NCBI GenBank assembly: GCA_035295665.1
Contig: DATGIQ010000412.1
Coordinates: 1 to 25,749, forward strand
From: DATGIQ01 sp035295665
Lineage (GTDB): Bacteria > Planctomycetota > Planctomycetia > Gemmatales > Gemmataceae
Length of the DNA stretch: 25,749 nucleotides
Direction of reading: 5' to 3'
Both the position numbers and the translations under genes were made by a program. Positions 23,653 to 25,749 of this stretch are shown here, in pieces. Position 1 is the stretch's first letter. Every line of letters starts with the position of its first letter. Under the pieces are notes generated by a model. It saw only the letters and a list, made by a program, of their open reading frames with translations. It was not told the DNA's origin and searched no databases.

Positions 23653-23967
23653 TCAGAAGAGGATTTCCGGCCCTTCCTCTTTCTTGCGGCGGCGTTTGCT
23701 GTTCACCGCGGGAGCATCCACGGTGGCCGTGTGGTCAAAGGGTTGCGTCAGCGGTTGGCCTTCCCCATCGGTTCCGGTCAACAGGAGGATGCGTTGTTCC
23801 GCCTGGCGAAGCTGAGCATAACAACGCTTCAGCAGACCGATGCCCGCCTCGTAATGATTCAAGGCGGCTTCTAATCCGAGCTGTCCGTCTTCCAGATCGC
23901 GGACAATCTGGTCGAGTTCGGCCAGCGACTGCTCGAAGGTCAGGTTTCGATCCAGGGGTTCGCTCAT
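23653..23967 (-). CDS. xseB: Exodeoxyribonuclease VII small subunit
   Basis: The protein has 104 residues from ATG at 23967, which has AAGG 8 nt upstream and begins as XseB proteins usually do (MSEP, then LTFEQSLAELDQIVRDLEDG). An ATG at 24000 (115 residues) lies closer to the xseA stop but has no ribosome-binding site. The family core of about 60 residues is complete, with ALNHYEAGIGLLKRC and a C-terminal helix. After it comes a charged tail (SKRRRKKEE) not needed by the family. Several copies bind one XseA to form exonuclease VII, which degrades single-stranded DNA. It is immediately downstream of xseA. Confidence 0.92.
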   Translation of the reverse strand: MSEPLDRNLTFEQSLAELDQIVRDLEDGQLGLEAALNHYEAGIGLLKRCYAQLRQAEQRILLLTGTDGEGQPLTQPFDHTATVDAPAVNSKRRRKKEEGPEILF

Positions 23968-24005
23968 GCGTACACCTTGGCGCAGACTAGGGTCATCCAT
24001 GACGA

Positions 24006-25247
24006 TCAACCGGCCGCGGGCCGGAGATTCTCTTCTGGCTGTTCCACCCGGCTGAAAATCTGTCCGTGCTGCACGCGCGTCACCAATCGCTCGCCGGGCT
24101 GAACCTGCTCGGCGCTGCGAACGACCCGGCCATCCGCTTCTCTGCGAGTTAAACTATAGCCCCGCCCGAGAACGTTCAAGGGACTGAGGGTTTCCAGGTG
24201 ACTCGCTCTAGCTTTCAGATGCTCGTTCACCAATGCTAGCCGTTGCTGCATGGCGCGGTTTAGCCGCTCCGCCCGCTCATCCAACTTTCGCTCCTGACTG
24301 CGGATTCCCTCCAGAGGAAGTCGAAACGCGCGCCGTTGGCTCAGGTCTTCGAGCCTCATCCGGGTCCGGTCGAGCCGCTGGCCGAGCAAAGTGCGAAGTT
24401 GCTCCTCGACGGCTTGCAGGTTACCCAGGATCTCCGCGTAGTTGGGGACCACCCGCTCCGCGGCCTCGCTCGGCGTCAATGCCCGGCAATCGGCAACCAG
24501 GTCCGCAATGGTCAGATCGATCTCGTGGCCGACCGCACTGACGATGGGAATCTGCGAAGCAAAGATCGCCTGGGCGACACATTCGGCATTGAATGCCCAG
24601 AGGTCTTCGGCACTGCCGCCGCCACGGCCGACGATCATGACATCGGTATTCCGGAGTTGGTTGACAAGGCGAATCGCCGCCGCGATTTCCTCGCCGGCTC
24701 CATCGCCCTGGACGCGGACCGGGCAAATCCACACCTCCGCAGCGGGCCAACGGCGAGCGAGGATCTCCAACATATCGCGCACCGCAGCCCCACTGGGGCT
24801 TGTCACCAGCGTCACGTGCCGTGGGAAGCGCGGCAACGGTTTCTTTCGTTCCGGGGCAAAATAACCCAAGCGGAAGAGTTTCTCCTTGAGCTGGCGCAGC
24901 GCTAGCTCCAATGCCCCAATCCCCTTGGGATGAAGCTCCTCCACCACGAGCTGATATTCGCCGCGCGGAGTGTAGACGCTGAGTCGGCCCCGGGCGATGA
25001 CTTCCTGTCCCTCGCGCAGGTCGAAGCGCAGCCGCATCGCAACACTGCGCCACAGAACGGTCCGAAGCTGAGCGTCCGCATCCTTGAGCGTGAGATAAAT
25101 GTGTCCGGAGGCGGGCCGCGAAAGGTTCGACACCTCCCCGGTGGTCCAGACCGAAGGAAAGCCATCTTCGATCAGCCCCTTGATCTCGCGCGTCAGTTCG
25201 CCGATGGTCAGAACCTTGACGCCGGCGGGTACGAGGTCGGGGCTCAT
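24006..25247 (-). CDS. xseA: Exodeoxyribonuclease VII large subunit
   Basis: The protein has 413 residues from ATG at 25247, with GAGGAA 9 nt upstream. Residues about 14-106 form the N-terminal OB-fold that binds single-stranded DNA (SVWTTGEVSNLSRPASGHIY). The catalytic domain follows, with VTSPSGAAVRDM (148-159), VGRGGGSAEDLWAFN (206-220) and VSAVGHEIDLTIADLVAD (236-253). A coiled-coil region spans about 270-360, and the C-terminal motif LSPLNVLGRGYSLT is present. It is somewhat shorter than the E. coli protein (about 456). It cuts single-stranded DNA to short oligonucleotides in repair and recombination, together with XseB. It overlaps none of its neighbours. Confidence 0.96.
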   Translation of the reverse strand: MSPDLVPAGVKVLTIGELTREIKGLIEDGFPSVWTTGEVSNLSRPASGHIYLTLKDADAQLRTVLWRSVAMRLRFDLREGQEVIARGRLSVYTPRGEYQLVVEELHPKGIGALELALRQLKEKLFRLGYFAPERKKPLPRFPRHVTLVTSPSGAAVRDMLEILARRWPAAEVWICPVRVQGDGAGEEIAAAIRLVNQLRNTDVMIVGRGGGSAEDLWAFNAECVAQAIFASQIPIVSAVGHEIDLTIADLVADCRALTPSEAAERVVPNYAEILGNLQAVEEQLRTLLGQRLDRTRMRLEDLSQRRAFRLPLEGIRSQERKLDERAERLNRAMQQRLALVNEHLKARASHLETLSPLNVLGRGYSLTRREADGRVVRSAEQVQPGERLVTRVQHGQIFSRVEQPEENLRPAAG

Positions 25248-25276
25248 GGGGTCAATTCCTCGGCTGCGGAGCGCGG

Positions 25277-25322
25277 AGATACAAATGGAAAATCGGAAAT
25301 TGAAAATTAGAAATTGACAATC
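25277..25322. repeat. AT-rich degenerate short repeat (GAAAWTNGAAATT-like)
   Basis: A run of A/T-rich units (ATGGAAAATC, GGAAATTGAAAATT, AGAAATTGACAATC) stands out against GC-rich surroundings. It spans the stop codon of the partial glycosyltransferase gene (25307) and part of the gap before xseA. Such runs occur between genes in Gemmata-type genomes as I recall. Its role is unknown; it could serve as an upstream AT element for xseA transcription. Confidence 0.5.
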
Positions 25323-25749
25323 GCATGGTCTCTTGGTTTCTCGGAGGTAACCTTGATCAGCACGATCGGATCGCCTTGCTCATCGCGCATCCGCTCCAGA
25401 ACCACCGCGGTTCCCGGCAGCCACCATTCGCGCCATTCGGAGTCATCCAGAATACAGTACGCCGCTTCTTCCGACGAGGGTAGTTGCTCAAAGTTGTCCA
25501 GCCGTTGGACCGTTCGGCCATAGTAAAACATGATCCCTTCATCCTTGAGCTTGGACAGGTAGAGCGTTTTGGTCGACGGGACCAAGGCCGCCAGCCGTTC
25601 TCCCTTGGCACGCGGCTGGCGATTCAGATTCCGCGCGGGAATCACGACTTCGACAAAAACCATTTTGGCGACCAACCAGAGAAGCAGCATTCCGACCAGC
25701 ACGCCGGTAGGCCGAAACCGCTTTCGAAGAGCCGCCAAGAGGGTTCCAA
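25307..25749 (-). CDS. C-terminal part of a probable GT39/ArnT-like membrane glycosyltransferase (partial)
   Basis: The frame is open to the right edge of the window (147 codons seen), so the gene almost certainly starts outside; a TTG at 25738 is not needed as a start. What is visible is a basic stretch, one last membrane helix (GVLVGMLLLWLVAKMVFVEV, residues about 12-31 after 25738) and a soluble tail of about 105 residues, with LYLSKLKDEGIMFYYGRTVQ and YCILDDSEWREW. This tail resembles the C-terminal domain of family-39 dolichyl/polyprenyl-phosphate mannosyltransferase-like proteins from planctomycetes, as I remember them. Those transfer sugars outside the inner membrane. The catalytic part is not in the window, so the call is tentative. 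xseA starts 59 bp downstream. Confidence 0.55.
   Translation of the reverse strand, partial: GTLLAALRKRFRPTGVLVGMLLLWLVAKMVFVEVVIPARNLNRQPRAKGERLAALVPSTKTLYLSKLKDEGIMFYYGRTVQRLDNFEQLPSSEEAAYCILDDSEWREWWLPGTAVVLERMRDEQGDPIVLIKVTSEKPRDHAIVNF

Overview
The window looks like a chromosomal segment from a planctomycete, most likely of the Gemmata lineage (Gemmataceae). The reasons are: a giant exoprotein with the planctomycete N-terminal leader of the LEPR-XLL / 'LExLExRxTPS' type; several secreted proteins of a style I associate only with that group; a mechanosensitive channel with a long repeated N-terminal region; a planctomycete-style Dxs; and high GC. No rRNA, tRNA, CRISPR array, insertion sequence or phage gene was seen.

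Layout. (1) Positions 1-4855, minus strand: the first 1618 codons of a giant repeat-rich exoprotein that runs off the left edge. It is one open frame with Ig-like domains, about 11 repeats of a 43-69 residue unit, a haemagglutinin-like stretch and a PKD-like domain. (2) 4856-5428: a divergent intergenic region with three perfect inverted repeats. (3) 5429-6529, plus: a LuxR-type regulator whose DNA-binding domain is tandemly duplicated. (4) 6530-6942: a stretch carrying a broken duplicate of the giant gene's ribosome-binding site and leader, a fourth inverted repeat and a likely promoter. (5) 6943-10282, plus: three tandem genes for secreted proteins of unknown function. (6) 10294-12843, minus: an MscS-like channel with four N-terminal repeats. 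(7) 13012-14349, plus: a membrane glycosyltransferase (GT87/DUF2029) with a strong promoter almost touching its start codon, then an uncharacterised 195-residue protein. (8) 15101-25749, all minus: a ten-gene run, in transcription order GT39-like glycosyltransferase C-terminus (partial), xseA, xseB, ispA-type prenyl synthase, dxs, nadK, acylphosphatase, ABC-2 permease, ABC exporter with a degenerate ATPase site, and an inositol-monophosphatase-family phosphatase.

How the genes fit together. The right half is a housekeeping cluster. xseB-ispA-dxs is a widely conserved order linking exonuclease VII with isoprenoid precursor synthesis (Dxs makes DXP, the prenyl synthase makes FPP-type chains). 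nadK supplies NADP(H), which the MEP pathway uses. The left half is accessory: a surface or secreted giant protein beside a regulator with doubled DNA-binding domains and palindromic candidate operators. The link between regulator and exoprotein is inference from position. The least explained parts are the duplicated leader with its palindrome-plus-box element, the double-HTH regulator, the secreted trio, the ATPase-degenerate ABC exporter and the long inverted repeat between dxs and nadK.
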